A DNA stretch of 64,000 bases, taken from positions 7,254,001 through 7,318,000 of the forward strand of contig NZ_CP094526.1 in assembly GCF_029910095.1 (NCBI RefSeq). Reading direction: 5' to 3'. Under the pieces are notes generated by a model. It made no database searches. It saw nothing but the letters and a program-made list of their open reading frames with translations, and was not told the DNA's origin. This stretch comes from Bradyrhizobium sp. ISRA464. GTDB lineage: Bacteria; Pseudomonadota; Alphaproteobacteria; Rhizobiales; Xanthobacteraceae. Positions 48,001 to 56,289 of the stretch are shown in pieces; the stretch's first letter is position 1; each line of letters opens with the position of its first letter. The position numbers were made by a program, and so were the translations under genes.

Positions 48001-49110
48001 GATATTGTGAATGGCGGCGTTGCTTGCGATGCCCTGAATATTATCTTTACCGGCGCTGCCGTCAATCGTGTCGGTGATCAACTGCGTGGTGCCGGTGAAC
48101 AGCGAGACGTTGTTCACCTTCAGATTGTTGACCTGCGTCACGAAGTCAGCAAGTGAGCCGGTGAAGCCCTCAAGCAACGGCTGCGCGGATCCCGTGACCG
48201 TCTGACCGGTAATTGGGTCGAATTGACTAACGGGCGTTCCGTACTGGTCGGTCTGCTCAAGAAAGAAACCCGCCGGAAGCCCGCTCTGATAGTAGACGGA
48301 GGCAGTGCTGTTATAGCCGATGGTGTAAAACGACGAACCGACCTGGAACGTGAGCAGGAGCTGGCCCGCCTCGAACGCCTGTTGAATCGTAACAGTTTGG
48401 GTCGCATTGGTACTCGTCGTGAGGAATGTGCTGATATCGGCCCAGTAGATGTACTCGATGCCGCTGGTGTCATTGGTCTTGATCGCGTCAAGCACATTGA
48501 GGTTGTCGACCGTCGTGCCGGTGCTGGTATCCATGATGCCCTGGTAGCTGACCATGCCTTCGCTTGTGATGGGAGCGACTGCAGTTGTGTCGAGAGTCCA
48601 GCTTCCGCCTCTTTCAGAGGATCCGACGAGATTGCTCGAGCCTCGTACGCCAGCTTGCGTGCATTGCGCGATGGCCGCCACGAGCGCCCTGCCGCGGGTG
48701 CCTCGGGCCGTTTGGCAAGACCACAGCCGAATCTCACCATCGGCAACAGCTGCCCCGATCAGGGCAAGCTCATCGATGTGGTCCGGAAGCGTTTCAGGCG
48801 ACAGCGATCCGGAGCTGAAGGCGATTTCGCCGGGCTTTCCGTGCGCGATGACGTGAATGGCTTCCAGAGTCCCCCTGCCCTTTAGCGCGCCAGCGATCTG
48901 TCGCATCGCAGGCTCGTCCTTCGAGAGCACGATCGGCTCGACGTCGGCCCGCATGCCTTTCAGTAAGGTTTGGAGGTGATCGATGCCTGGATCGATAAAA
49001 GCGATTTCGCGCTTGGGTGTAGCGCTGGTCATGCCTGAATGAGCGGGCTCCATGGCGCGATCGGTTGCGTTGGGGATCGGCCTCGCATTCGTGTTCAAAC
49101 GGCTGGTCAT
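39055..49110 (-). CDS. giant repetitive type I-secreted adhesin with DUF4347 head
   Basis: The product has about 3351 residues and is probably a cell-surface or extracellular adhesin. Order: a Sec-signal-free start; a DUF4347 domain at about 36-175 with caspase-like His (VIAHG, H90) and Cys (WSCQTA, C132); an RTX-like calcium segment near 370-395 (GGSGADVLTGGIGSDYF); Ig-like repeats; a second RTX-like segment near 2985; and a glycine- and asparagine-rich C-terminus presumably holding the secretion signal. Three repeat families cover about half the gene. The ATG at 49110 is preferred over the frame's opening at 49569 because earlier residues are Arg/Cys-rich and unlike the family. The PrsD/PrsE-type genes downstream are the likely exporter. 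Confidence 0.9.
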   Translation of the reverse strand: MTSRLNTNARPIPNATDRAMEPAHSGMTSATPKREIAFIDPGIDHLQTLLKGMRADVEPIVLSKDEPAMRQIAGALKGRGTLEAIHVIAHGKPGEIAFSSGSLSPETLPDHIDELALIGAAVADGEIRLWSCQTARGTRGRALVAAIAQCTQAGVRGSSNLVGSSERGGSWTLDTTAVAPITSEGMVSYQGIMDTSTGTTVDNLNVLDAIKTNDTSGIEYIYWADISTFLTTSTNATQTVTIQQAFEAGQLLLTFQVGSSFYTIGYNSTASVYYQSGLPAGFFLEQTDQYGTPVSQFDPITGQTVTGSAQPLLEGFTGSLADFVTQVNNLKVNNVSLFTGTTQLITDTIDGSAGKDNIQGIASNAAIHNIIQGGSGADVLTGGIGSDYFVFAKATDSPVAGQLNSSGQLAQTWDQITNFQVGTDKIDFSQLINDQSVSSAGGVTAFAAGLAEFRWFGAQPANTSSMGSGNGYGVWYTPDGSGGVYVYADTNGDGAADLKFQVSGVTALNPSDFIAVDPPSAFTVHINPIEPTQSNPWLINLADANAGVTVTGTVAHFTPSAQLIVTLNGHNYTATVAANGTWSAVIPAGDLAHNLLPDGSYTLTAAVKVGSSTAASDSHSVSVDETPPTIAINTIAGDNRLNLAESASNLTISGTTSGVENGQTVSVVLNGHTYTGTVTNNAWSVTAPASDLAHAQLPDGSYTVTANVSDLAGNPATQATHALTVDETPPTIAINTIAGDNRLNLAESASNLTISGTTSGVENGQTVSVVLNGHTYTGTVTNNAWSVTAPASDLAHAQLPDGSYTVTANVSDLAGNPATQATHALTVDETPPTIAINTIATDDVINAAESQSALTITGTTTGVEAGQTVTVSLNGHDYSATVAANGSWSASVAQADVAALSDGGSYTVHASVSDVAGNPAAADHTIAVDESATIAINTIATDDVINAAESQSALTITGTTTGVEAGQTVTVSLNGHDYSATVAANGSWSASVAQADVAALSDGGSYTVHASVSDVAGNPAAADHTIAVDESATIAINTIATDDVINAAESQSALTITGTTTGVEAGQTVTVSLNGHDYSATVAANGSWSASVAQADVAALSDGGSYTVHASVSDVAGNPAAADHTIAVDESATIAINTIATDDVINAAESQSALTITGTTTGVEAGQTVTVSLNGHDYSATVAANGSWSASVAQADVAALSDGGSYTVHASVSDVAGNPAAADHTIAVDESATIAINTIATDDVINAAESQSALTITGTTTGVEAGQTVTVSLNGHDYSATVAANGSWSASVAQADVAALSDGGSYTVHASVSDVAGNPAAADHTIAVDESATIAINTIATDDVINAAESQSALTITGTTTGVEAGQTVTVSLNGHDYSATVAANGSWSASVAQADVAALSDGGSYTVHASVSDVAGNPAAADHTIAVDESATIAINTIATDDVINAAESQSALTITGTTTGVEAGQTVTVSLNGHDYSATVAANGSWSASVAQADVAALSDGGSYTVHASVSDVAGNPAAADHTIAVDESATIAINTIATDDVINAAESQSALTITGTTTGVEAGQTVTVSLNGHDYSATVAANGSWSASVAQADVAALSDGGSYTVHASVSDVAGNPAAADHTIAVDESATIAINTIATDDVINAAESQSALTITGTTTGVEAGQTVTVSLNGHDYSATVAANGSWSASVAQADVAALSDGGSYTVHASVSDVAGNPAAADHTIAVDESATIAINTIATDDVINAAESQSALTITGTTTGVEAGQTVTVSLNGHDYSATVAANGSWSASVAQADVAALSDGGSYTVHASVSDVAGNPAAADHTIAVDESATILAVTAIAPDNGTSGSDFITNTTTVSISGTIDVADANRTITVKDGSTTLGTATADASGNWTLANVTLAQGTHSLTASATDLAGNTGTSAAQSVTIDTTAPTAPSITSITDDVSPLTGTLTSGASTNDTDLTVKVSLIGTGAVAGDTVQLYNGSGTTSQLGTSYTLTSSDISNGFANVQTGTLTNGTTYTLTARVTDQAGNQSAVSTNSFTVTEDTTPPTAPTIVHVGDGGAIGGSDHIVSGQSGDAVVSGTAEANSTIAIFSGAAQLGTTTADGSGNWSYTLTSGNITTIGQGSGKSVTATATDAAGNTSSASSAFSFSVDTIAPTAPTIAHVGDGGAIGGSDHIVSGQSGDAVVSGTAEANSTIAIFSGAAQLGTTTADGSGNWSYTLTSGNITTIGQGSAKSVTAAATDAAGNSSSASSAFSFSVDTVAPTAPTIAHVGDGGAIGGSDHIVSGQSGDAVVSGTAEANSTIAIFSGATQLGTTTADGSGNWSYTLTSGNITTIGQGSGKSVTATATDAAGNSSSASSAFSFSVDTVAPTAPTIAHVGDGGAIGGSDHIVSGQSGDAVVSGTAEANSTIAIFSGAAQLGTTTADGSGNWSYTLTSGNITTIGQGSAKSVTAAATDAAGNSSSASSAFSFSVDTVAPTAPTIAHVGDGGAIGGSDHIVSGQSGDAVVSGTAEANSTIAIFSGATQLGTTTADGSGNWSYTLTSGNITTIGQGSGKSVTATATDAAGNTSSASSAFSFSVDTIAPTATATVTALSSDSGSSSSDFITNVASQTVSGTFTGTLGPGEKIQVSADGSTWVDATAGSSTFTASGVTLSSGTGTLSVRTIDTAGNTTAGTSHSYTLDQITPTGGTPALTAASDSGSSSTDNITKVTNPTFTVALNPTVAVGDTVQLLLGGSALAHNVTHTITSADISAGSVSLTVTAGDLGSDGSKSITAKFTDTAGNFSTTSADVITLDTTPPSTLSWSYNNGQSKLTATTDTSGVWKVTVHDNTSSADYNATLQSAGTWTLTQSGLNGDSLTVTEYDIAGNTTTSTHTAPAGQSGAPIDLGLSSTGGSIVSVSIQNLPDGWVFGGATQNGDGSWSLTTSEVGLLSVATSANYTGALALHIVESWTNTDGTIGKAIVVDNLEAYAPGSPIFAWSGDDNLTGSSAHDTFVFSQPIGNDVVHSFDVSSDVIDLISYGWQSFSDVQAHTADDASGNAVITLADGQTITLDGVHAADLSSANFEFDVTPTTENPGPMTIGDGAMLPLSGIIHNTGTIELQASGDDTLLQLIQTGITLNGGGQVVLSDDDHNIIAGTAPNVTLDNVDNVISGAGQLGEGSLTLSNEGTIDATGTHALVIDTGTNVITNAGTLEATGSGGLLIDSAIANSGQLWANGGTVTALGEVSGSGTAEISGTGTMEFGAASAANVTFDANATGHLILDDAFHFTGTVSGLTANDDIDLKGIGFGAGTTVSFTGNQAGTGGTLTVSDGVHTANIVLLGQYDPTGFNEKADATNGTVVSYDPHHIA
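41361..42965 (-). repeat. five tandem 321-bp Ig-like repeats within the adhesin
   Basis: Each unit encodes 107 residues beginning around APTIAHVGDGGAIGGSDHIV. Units alternate between two types, differing at SGKSVTAT versus SAKSVTAA and at linked synonymous sites, so the array behaves as a 642-bp dimer. Confidence 0.9.
43609..46616 (-). repeat. ten tandem 300-bp repeats within the adhesin
   Basis: The unit encodes 100 residues containing INTIATDDVINAAESQ and SVSDVAGNPAAADHTI. The copies look identical base for base through the array, which fits recent expansion or ongoing homogenisation. Confidence 0.95.
46594..47229 (-). repeat. two tandem 306-bp repeats within the adhesin
   Basis: Each encodes 102 residues with INTIAGDNRLNLAESASNL. 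Both copies are virtually identical and are diverged relatives of the 300-bp units. Confidence 0.9.
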
Positions 49111-50633
49111 GAAAAGCTGCTCTCTCAAATCGAGTGGATGAATGCTTTGGTGTAAGAATCGGTGGAAATCGCGGGATAAGCGGCCGCTGCGTCGGGCAGG
49201 CTGCATGTCGTGGAGGTGCGCGATTGAGGGCGCAGCGCCCGATGGCGCAGACGCGAAGCATCGGCAGGCGAGCCAGAATGTCGGCAGCCGAAGATCATTC
49301 GATGCGCAGCGGCCTGCCCGGGGTAGTGACGGCGGGCTCGATACTTCGCAGGACCTGGCGTGTACACCCGCGAGACGGGTCCGGAAGTGGACCGATGGAA
49401 CGGCGGCTCGGCGGCCTTTGCGACAAAAACGACGCAACACAACGCGCAACTCCCTCACTCCGCAATCGCAGAGCAGGCGCGAAACGCATTCGCCTCCAGC
49501 CTTCACCGAAAGTGCCGCGCCCCCAAAGCTAAACTGGAGCGCATGGACCGAGTAGTTGCCGCTACTCAAATCCGCTCAGTGGCTCGATCTACGTGAAAAT
49601 GCTTCCGAACGCTCTCTTCGACCCCTGCTCGGCTGGGGTGAGCGGTACCGCAGCCGCCCACCCTGCGTAAAAACCCTGTTCGAAAATTCTTGCTTTGTAT
49701 CGTCTTTGGATTTGCCGCCGGACCCCGATGATGCCGTTGGCCGGTGACAAAGCCTTACGTCTAATTCTGGACACTTTGACGCAAAATTGCGTGACCGTCT
49801 ATATGTCATGCGCATTGAATGCATTTTCATCATTAACTGCGTTCGTCTGATACTCCCGTAGGATTACGGACGCTTCTGGTGGAAACCGGCATGGGAAATC
49901 CTGCCTGCTTTGAGCGCCTATGTCATCGTCTCGCATGACCGGATCTGGCGCCCCGCGAACTCATCATCATTGCGATATTGATGCGTATGGGTTCTGCGGG
50001 ATATCCGGAAAGATTTTTCGGGAGATCCCGAACGGGCTCCCATGCGCTGGGACGGAAATCCAAGAGGCGCCTTCACGACGGGTGAACCGTGGCTGCCGCT
50101 CGAGACGCATGGCTCGCGCAACGTTGGCGAGCAGCAGTCGACGAATGCTCGACGTTGCATCTCTTTCGTCGGCTTGTCGGCGTTCGATGCTCGTCCGTGC
50201 CTTCGTCAGGGCGGCTACCAACGGGTTCGGTCGCGCAGCGACGTTACTCGCGTTCAAGCCGATAATGGACGGAGGTGAGCTGCTCATCCTGCTCAACGTC
50301 GCCGCTGAGCCGAGGCGCTGGGCTTGGGGGCGACCAGAGCCAACTGTTGTCGTTAACTGAGCCAACCGCATCGCCGCTGCTCTCGAACAGCCATCTATCT
50401 TGCTTCACGGCAATGAAGGAATGATCATTCACTTGCACCACTCGATTCCTGTGATTGGTTAAGCGGGCAATTTCCAAAGTTCATTGAACATGCGCCCCTG
50501 CATACCGAAGCCAGTCGGTGACCTTTTCTTGCTGTAGCACCCGCGTCCGTCACGTTTGGGGCGTTTCGTCGATTTCGTTGCGGTGTTCTCGCGGAGAACG
50601 GCGCTGACACCGACCAAAGCTCGATCCATTCTT
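49111..50633. other. 1.5-kb region upstream of the adhesin, no confident gene
   Basis: Several short open frames overlap here on both strands, but none has recognisable motifs. The region holds the adhesin promoter and 5' leader. An imperfect stem-loop at 49998-50029 (GGGATATCC opposite GGAGATCCC around a short A/T-rich loop) is the only structure noted. Confidence 0.5.
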
Positions 50634-52556
50634 CTATGCGACCTTTCGACGATTGAGAGCGAAGCCTATAGCCAGAGCCGCGATCATGAGTACTTGGGCC
50701 GCGACCGTTTGGGTGGTCGGGAACAGGCCGACCAGCGCGATACGCGGCACCAGGCGTAAAGGTGCGATGCTGACGATGCCGGCCTCTTGCAGGGCGGCAA
50801 TGCCCTTGCCGGCCAGCACGACCGTCAGGACCGCCATGAGCCACGAGCTGTAGGTGAAAAACTTGCCGATCGGCAGCCGGCGGCTATAGCGCAGCATCGC
50901 CCACGCGATGAGCGCCAGCGCCCCACACGCGCTCAGCGCGCCCGCGAGGATCATGCCGCCGTTTCCCTGGGTCCACAGCGCTGCGTAGAAGAGGATCGTC
51001 TCGAACACCTCTCGGTAGACGACGATGAAAGCGAGCAGAAACAGAAACCAGGCCGAACCACCGGATAGCGCCTTCGCCACCTTCTCGCGAATGTAGCGTT
51101 GCCATTGATCGGCTTGCGCCTTGCCGTGCATCCAGATGCCGACCGAGAGCAGGACGACGGCGGCGAAGACCGAACCGAATCCCTCCGTCAGCTCCCGGCT
51201 CGCGCCGCTGATCCCGATCACCCAGGTCGCGACGACCCAGGTCAGGAAGCCCGCGACGAGGGCGCCTACCCAACCCGCATGGACGTAGGGCATGACCTCC
51301 ATCCGCTCGGCCTTGCGGAGGAAGGCGATCATCGCAACGACGATCAATAGCGCTTCCAATCCCTCCCGCAGCAGGATTGTCGCCGCTCCGAGAAACGTCG
51401 AGAGGCCGCTTGCCGCATCGAGCGAAAGCGACGCCTCGGCGTCATCGAAAAGGTTGTCGAGGACCTGCACGCGCCCAGCCGGCGCATCCGCGCTTTCTCC
51501 GCTCTGGATGGCGGCGCGGTAGTCGCCCATCGCCCCCTCGATCCGCTCCATGAGCGGACGATCGCGCGTCCCGAGCGTCGGCTCGACCGGCTCGAAGCCA
51601 TCGAGATAGGCGGACAAGGCCAGGTCACCGGCGTGCTGGCGATCCCCCGCTCGATAGGCGGCAAGGCTCTCGGCGAGACGCCCGCGCACCAGCGACAAGG
51701 ATCCGCCCTGCGCCTGCGTGACCACCTCGGGATGACGACGCAAATACGCCATGAGCGCGTCGGCCTTGTCCTGTCCGATCTTGCTCGCAAGCGCTGCGGG
51801 CGTCGTGCCGACGAGCGCCTTCAGATCGGGAACCAGCAGGTGAAGCGAGGCGTCTTGCTTCCACAGCCGTTCGCCTACGGCCGCAGCGGCCTCCGAGAAA
51901 GCGAAATGAGCGGCGTAGAGAGCCAGAGCCCAACGATCATCGCTCGGAAGGGCGTCAAAGCTCGGCATCGCCGTCCCATCAAGACCCTGCGTGATGACCT
52001 GGTAGAGGGCGAACACGCTTCGTTGGCGGGCGCGGTCGGCATCCGTGAAGGCGATCGGCGGCGTATCAAGCGTGACGGCATCTGATCCATGGCCGTCGCC
52101 GGCCTCGCCATGGCAGGCGGCGCAGTTCTGACCGTACAACGTCGCGCCACGTGCGAAGTCCGGAACCTTGTTCGGCGCCAACGGCACCGGGTAGGCCGCC
52201 AGCAACGCAGCCGCCAGGCCATTCGCTATACCTGCGACTTGCTCAGCATCAGCGTTGTCTGCGATGGCGCGTTGCAGGCGGGCGGCTTCCATGGCAAGCG
52301 CTTGCCGTTCCGGCTGACGCGGGAGCGCGGCGAGCTTTGCGGCAACGGTGGCCGCGAACTCCTTCTGCTCGTCGTACTCGGAGGGACTTGACACTACGCC
52401 ATGCGAGACGGCGCCGGCGTAATCCACCGCGATGTAATCCAATAGTCGCCACGTGGTTTCGACGTCGCTCGTCTCGGCCCTCGCGGCGCTAAAGAAAGAC
52501 AGAGCCAACAGCATGGCGAGCAGTGCTAGACGCGATGGCAAGGATAGCGGCCTCAC
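50634..52556 (-). CDS. cytochrome c-FTR1 family iron permease fusion
   Basis: This 640-residue protein starts with a Sec signal (LALLAMLLALSFFSAARA), then a c-type cytochrome domain with haem motif CAACH followed by a distal Met segment (GTAMPSFDAL), a helical region, and a C-terminal FTR1 permease. The permease has seven hydrophobic segments with the iron motifs REGLEALL and REVFETIL. FTR1 moves ferric iron after oxidation of ferrous iron, so the fused cytochrome probably accepts those electrons in the periplasm. The GTG at 52556 is chosen to give a normal signal peptide. It is on the same strand as the DUF255 gene. Confidence 0.88.
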   Translation of the reverse strand: MRPLSLPSRLALLAMLLALSFFSAARAETSDVETTWRLLDYIAVDYAGAVSHGVVSSPSEYDEQKEFAATVAAKLAALPRQPERQALAMEAARLQRAIADNADAEQVAGIANGLAAALLAAYPVPLAPNKVPDFARGATLYGQNCAACHGEAGDGHGSDAVTLDTPPIAFTDADRARQRSVFALYQVITQGLDGTAMPSFDALPSDDRWALALYAAHFAFSEAAAAVGERLWKQDASLHLLVPDLKALVGTTPAALASKIGQDKADALMAYLRRHPEVVTQAQGGSLSLVRGRLAESLAAYRAGDRQHAGDLALSAYLDGFEPVEPTLGTRDRPLMERIEGAMGDYRAAIQSGESADAPAGRVQVLDNLFDDAEASLSLDAASGLSTFLGAATILLREGLEALLIVVAMIAFLRKAERMEVMPYVHAGWVGALVAGFLTWVVATWVIGISGASRELTEGFGSVFAAVVLLSVGIWMHGKAQADQWQRYIREKVAKALSGGSAWFLFLLAFIVVYREVFETILFYAALWTQGNGGMILAGALSACGALALIAWAMLRYSRRLPIGKFFTYSSWLMAVLTVVLAGKGIAALQEAGIVSIAPLRLVPRIALVGLFPTTQTVAAQVLMIAALAIGFALNRRKVA

Positions 52557-52861
52557 GGGATGCCAGGTTGAAGGTTGGGTCCGACAACGGTCGTACCGCC
52601 GGTCGCAGGTCAGTGCAATTTGAGGCGTTCTAATCACGCTCCAGGTCAACTTCTTTTGAGGCTTGTCCGCTCGCTTTCTCGCTTTGCAATCGCCCCGCGA
52701 ATGCCAGTAGCGGATTTTCCGATCGAGATAAAGCTTTACTATCCCTCGAAGATCGGACGGCATGATGGCCATGATTTGAGTGTCGCCCAAGCGGGGCGAA
52801 GAGCTTTGCCTGTGAATGGCTTTTGCCGTCTGATTGTCGGCCTTGATGAGGCTGAATCGGC
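52557..52861. other. 305-bp spacer between DUF255 and FTR1 genes
   Basis: No gene, hairpin or clear iron-responsive (Irr or Fur) box was recognised. It probably carries the FTR1 promoter. Confidence 0.4.
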
Positions 52862-55327
52862 TTACTTCTCTTTCACGGCGATGGAAATCGGCAACGTCGA
52901 AGGTGGCAGGCAGATTAGTTTGGTGCAGGCCTGAGCCGTGACGGCGCCTTGAATCGCGTCAATCCCCTGCAGACTGCCCTTGGGAAACGTGGCGACGATC
53001 GCGATCGAGCCTTCGTAAACATCGAGGCCTTCGGGCGCGAACCGGGAGGTAAATCGAACCGATTTCGGATACTCAACGTTCGCCGGCTTGACACCTTTGA
53101 ACTCCAGGGCAGTCGGAATCAGGAAGTCGTAAGAAGCCGGGTTGGCGTTGATGTGGAAGTTGTCATCCACCCTGACCGTGACGACGATCGCATCTCCGTC
53201 CGGGACCGATTTCACGGAAGCGGCCACCTGAACGTGATCGGCCGAAGCGAGCTCCCGGAGATCTCCCGGCGGATTTATCCCCGTCGTCGCGTTTGCAACC
53301 GCCGCGCTTTCGCGGCTGGATGGGAGCGGAAAACGATTGAGGGTGGTGATGGCAGATGCCCATGCTCCCGGACGATCCTGGAATTCACCGCTCAATTGGC
53401 GGACGGCGTTCGTCGCTGCGGTGAGATGGCGCGCTTCACTGGAGGCCTTATACAACCTGAGAAGAAGATCGATGGCCATCGACGTGCCGGACGGCATTTC
53501 CAGGTCACCCTCATCTCCGATCGCGATCAGAACGCCATTTTCAGTGTGCGTGGTCAAAAATGATCCATCCGGACGACCAAACCGACCGAGCATCTGGTCG
53601 GCGAGCTCAGCCGCGCGCTTCTGCCAGATTTTCTCGCCGGTCACGTCGAGCAGTGCCATGAAAGCCGAGCCGAGCGACGCATAATCCTGCAGAAAGCCAT
53701 CCGTTTGTGCCTGACCACGGAAGACCTCATGCTGGAGCGTGCCGGTCCTTTGGTTAAAGGCGAGCGACCAGAGCCGGTCGGCGGCTGCCTTTGCCCAACC
53801 GACGAATTCGGGCTGGTCCAGGATTCGTCCGCTTTCTGCGAGCGCGGCAATCGTGAGCCCGTTCAGCGCAACCACCATCTTTTCGTCACGCGCCGGTTGC
53901 GGCCGTTTCTCCCGGACCGCCATCAGCGCAGCTCGGTCCGATGCGAATGCAGCGAGCATCCCTGCAGTATCATTGAAGCCGACGTCCTTGAGCGTTTGGT
54001 CGATCGGTACACGCAGCCTCAAAATGGCCGGCGGCTCGCCATTGACGCTCTGCGGATGGGCGATATCAGGGACATCCGACCTCGGCAGCGGTGTCAATCC
54101 ATAGACACTGAGAAACCGCTCGGCCTCTTTGGCGCCCAATATCGATACGATCTCGCCGTGCGTCCACAGATAGCCTGCCCCTTCCGCACCATCGAGCTGC
54201 GCATCACGCGCGGTGTAGAAGCCGCCTTCCGGCGCCATCATGTCCTTTGCCAGGTACCGGGCGGTCTCGAGAGCGATCTCCCGGTAGAGCGGCTTCTTGG
54301 CGAGCTGAAACGCCGTCGAATAGAGTTGCAGCAGCTGCGCATTGTCGTACAGCATTTTCTCGAAATGCGGGACCGACCATGACGGCTCGGTGCTGTAGCG
54401 ATGGAACCCGCCGGCAAGCTGATCGTGGATGCCGCCGAAAGCGATGGCATCGAGCGTCGTCAACACGCTCGATAGGGCGTTTGGCGTGCGATTGAGCTGG
54501 TAGTCGGTCAGCAGAAGGGCAAGGCGCGGCGCATTGGGAAATTTGGTGCCGCTGCGATCCGCAAGCCCGCCCTGGAGCGGATCAAACTGCGACAACAACT
54601 TGTCTCGAGCCTTGGCCAGCCATGCGGCCGGATCGACGGGCGCCGTGCCGTGGCCGCTCATGGCCGACTGCAGACGATGCAGCGCAGTCATGACGTTTTC
54701 ACCAACGCCGAGCAGCTTAGCCCGGTCGGACGACCATGCCTGATTGAGCGCGGCGAGAATGGTTGGAAATCCCGGGCCGGCGCGGGGATCATCCTTCGGC
54801 GGGAAATAGCTGCCGGCATAGAAGGGCTTCAGATCCGGCGTTAGAAACAGATTGTTCGGCCAGCCGCCGCCTCCGGTCATGATCTCGCGCGCAAGCATGT
54901 AGATGCGATCCACATCGGGCCGTTCTTCGCTGTCGACCTTCACGTTGATGAACCATTGGTTCATCAGTTTCGCGATCTCCGGATTGGAATAGATCGTCCG
55001 CTCGGCAACGTGGCACCAGAAGCAGGTGCTGTAGCCGATCGAGAGGAAGATCGGCTTGTTCTCCCTTTTTGCCTTGGCGAATGCCTCAGGACCCCAGGGA
55101 TACCAGTCGACCGGATTATGAGCGTGCAACAGCAAATAGGGATCGTTGGAGTCGATCAGCTTGTTGGTGTGTTCATGTGGTGCCGCAGAAGGATTTTGTC
55201 CGCTCCCCGCCGCATCCTCGGCTAGCGCCGCATTCACGTGAGGCCAAGCCATGCCGGCCACGATAGCAAGGCGGATGCAATTTCGCATTAGGAGACGCTT
55301 GACCATCCCGACTACGAACCGGGTCAT
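52862..55327 (-). CDS. DUF255 thioredoxin-like protein with C-terminal DsbD-N domain
   Basis: This is an exported 821-residue protein. After a signal peptide it has the DUF255/YyaL region with redox motif CFWCH (segment [12 protein letters not shown]) and [10 protein letters not shown], then an alpha/alpha six-hairpin barrel ([28 protein letters not shown]), and finally a DsbD N-terminal-like (DsbC superfamily) domain ending with paired Cys in ACTKLICLP. The combination points to thiol-disulfide exchange in the periplasm. The ATG at 55327 has AAGGA nine bases upstream; ATG at 55306 is an alternative. Substrate unknown. Confidence 0.85.
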   Translation of the reverse strand: MTRFVVGMVKRLLMRNCIRLAIVAGMAWPHVNAALAEDAAGSGQNPSAAPHEHTNKLIDSNDPYLLLHAHNPVDWYPWGPEAFAKAKRENKPIFLSIGYSTCFWCHVAERTIYSNPEIAKLMNQWFINVKVDSEERPDVDRIYMLAREIMTGGGGWPNNLFLTPDLKPFYAGSYFPPKDDPRAGPGFPTILAALNQAWSSDRAKLLGVGENVMTALHRLQSAMSGHGTAPVDPAAWLAKARDKLLSQFDPLQGGLADRSGTKFPNAPRLALLLTDYQLNRTPNALSSVLTTLDAIAFGGIHDQLAGGFHRYSTEPSWSVPHFEKMLYDNAQLLQLYSTAFQLAKKPLYREIALETARYLAKDMMAPEGGFYTARDAQLDGAEGAGYLWTHGEIVSILGAKEAERFLSVYGLTPLPRSDVPDIAHPQSVNGEPPAILRLRVPIDQTLKDVGFNDTAGMLAAFASDRAALMAVREKRPQPARDEKMVVALNGLTIAALAESGRILDQPEFVGWAKAAADRLWSLAFNQRTGTLQHEVFRGQAQTDGFLQDYASLGSAFMALLDVTGEKIWQKRAAELADQMLGRFGRPDGSFLTTHTENGVLIAIGDEGDLEMPSGTSMAIDLLLRLYKASSEARHLTAATNAVRQLSGEFQDRPGAWASAITTLNRFPLPSSRESAAVANATTGINPPGDLRELASADHVQVAASVKSVPDGDAIVVTVRVDDNFHINANPASYDFLIPTALEFKGVKPANVEYPKSVRFTSRFAPEGLDVYEGSIAIVATFPKGSLQGIDAIQGAVTAQACTKLICLPPSTLPISIAVKEK

Positions 55328-55374
55328 TGCAATTATCCTTGTTGACGATAGTCGCCACATGAGGCCGTAACGCG

Positions 55375-56115
55375 CTACGCCAGCACCACAACCTCGGCGC
55401 CAATCGAGGTGCGCTGATAGAGATCAATGGCGTCCTGGTTGATCATGCGAATGCAGCCCGAAGAGACGCTCCTGCCGATCGTCCAGGGCTCATTGGTGCC
55501 GTGGATTCGATAAAGCGTGTCCTTGTTGCCCTGCCAAAGGTACATGGCGCGGGCGCCCAGCGGATTGCGCGGGCCTCCGGGCATGCCGAGGCCGCCTTGC
55601 AGCTCGCTCACCCGTTCCATGAGCTCGGGCTGCCGCCACAGCATCTCCTTGGGCGGATACCAGTCCGGCCATTCCCGCTTGTCGTGGACCGCCGCGACGC
55701 CGGACCAGGCGAAGCCCGCGCGTCCGACGCCGACGCCGTAGCGGAGCGCTGTGCCATCCTCCCGCATCAGGTACAGGAAGTGACGGTGCGGATCGACAAT
55801 GATCGTTCCCGGAATCGCATCGGTCGAGTAGTTGACCAATTGGCGGAGGTAGCGCGGATCAATATCGGATAGCTTGACCGCCGGAACAGGAAAGGGTTCG
55901 CTCTCGATCCGGCCATAAATGGCCGCGTATTGAGCGAGGTTGATATCGGGTTGCAACCCGGTTTGGGTTGGCTCATTTGCCCGCTCTCTCGACATAGGCC
56001 CGAGCTGCGATCCAACCGATCCCTCGCACCAGAGATCGCGATCACAGTTTTGAGCTGAGGCGCGACTTCCGATCGAGGCGGCGATGAGTGTGATGCAGAA
56101 CGTACGACGGTTCAT
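55375..56115 (-). CDS. YkuD-type L,D-transpeptidase
   Basis: This is a secreted 246-residue enzyme. A signal peptide ([17 protein letters not shown]) is followed by a YkuD domain with [17 protein letters not shown] at its start and the catalytic pair as [11 protein letters not shown] and SSGCIRMIN. It forms 3-3 peptidoglycan cross-links or attaches proteins to peptidoglycan. It is divergent from the ArsR-rhodanese gene, with the inverted repeat between them, and lies 48 bp upstream of the DUF255 gene, so the two may be co-transcribed. Confidence 0.92.
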   Translation of the reverse strand: MNRRTFCITLIAASIGSRASAQNCDRDLWCEGSVGSQLGPMSRERANEPTQTGLQPDINLAQYAAIYGRIESEPFPVPAVKLSDIDPRYLRQLVNYSTDAIPGTIIVDPHRHFLYLMREDGTALRYGVGVGRAGFAWSGVAAVHDKREWPDWYPPKEMLWRQPELMERVSELQGGLGMPGGPRNPLGARAMYLWQGNKDTLYRIHGTNEPWTIGRSVSSGCIRMINQDAIDLYQRTSIGAEVVVLA

Positions 56116-56230
56116 TGCACCCCTCCGGTGTGCTCGACTGTGGAGAGCGATGGAACCAATTCACGCACTTGGCGGCGCGCCACCCTGGCCGGATGGCAGC
56201 ACCACCACGACCCTCCGCCCCACATCTTAT

Positions 56231-56252
56231 TATTCCATTTATAACTGGAATA
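56231..56252. promoter_or_regulatory. inverted repeat, candidate ArsR-rhodanese operator
   Basis: TATTCCA, an 8-nt spacer and TGGAATA form a perfect palindrome in the divergent promoter region, 38 bp before the regulator start and 116 bp before the L,D-transpeptidase. ArsR-family dimers bind sites of this size. Confidence 0.6.
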
Positions 56253-56289
56253 GTGTAGTCCAAAAAGAGGCGATACAAGGGCAGAGGCG

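Noticed and set aside
49967..50371. A 134-codon minus-strand frame upstream of the adhesin
   Set aside because: No motif, no clear ribosome binding site, and overlapping frames of equal quality on the other strand.
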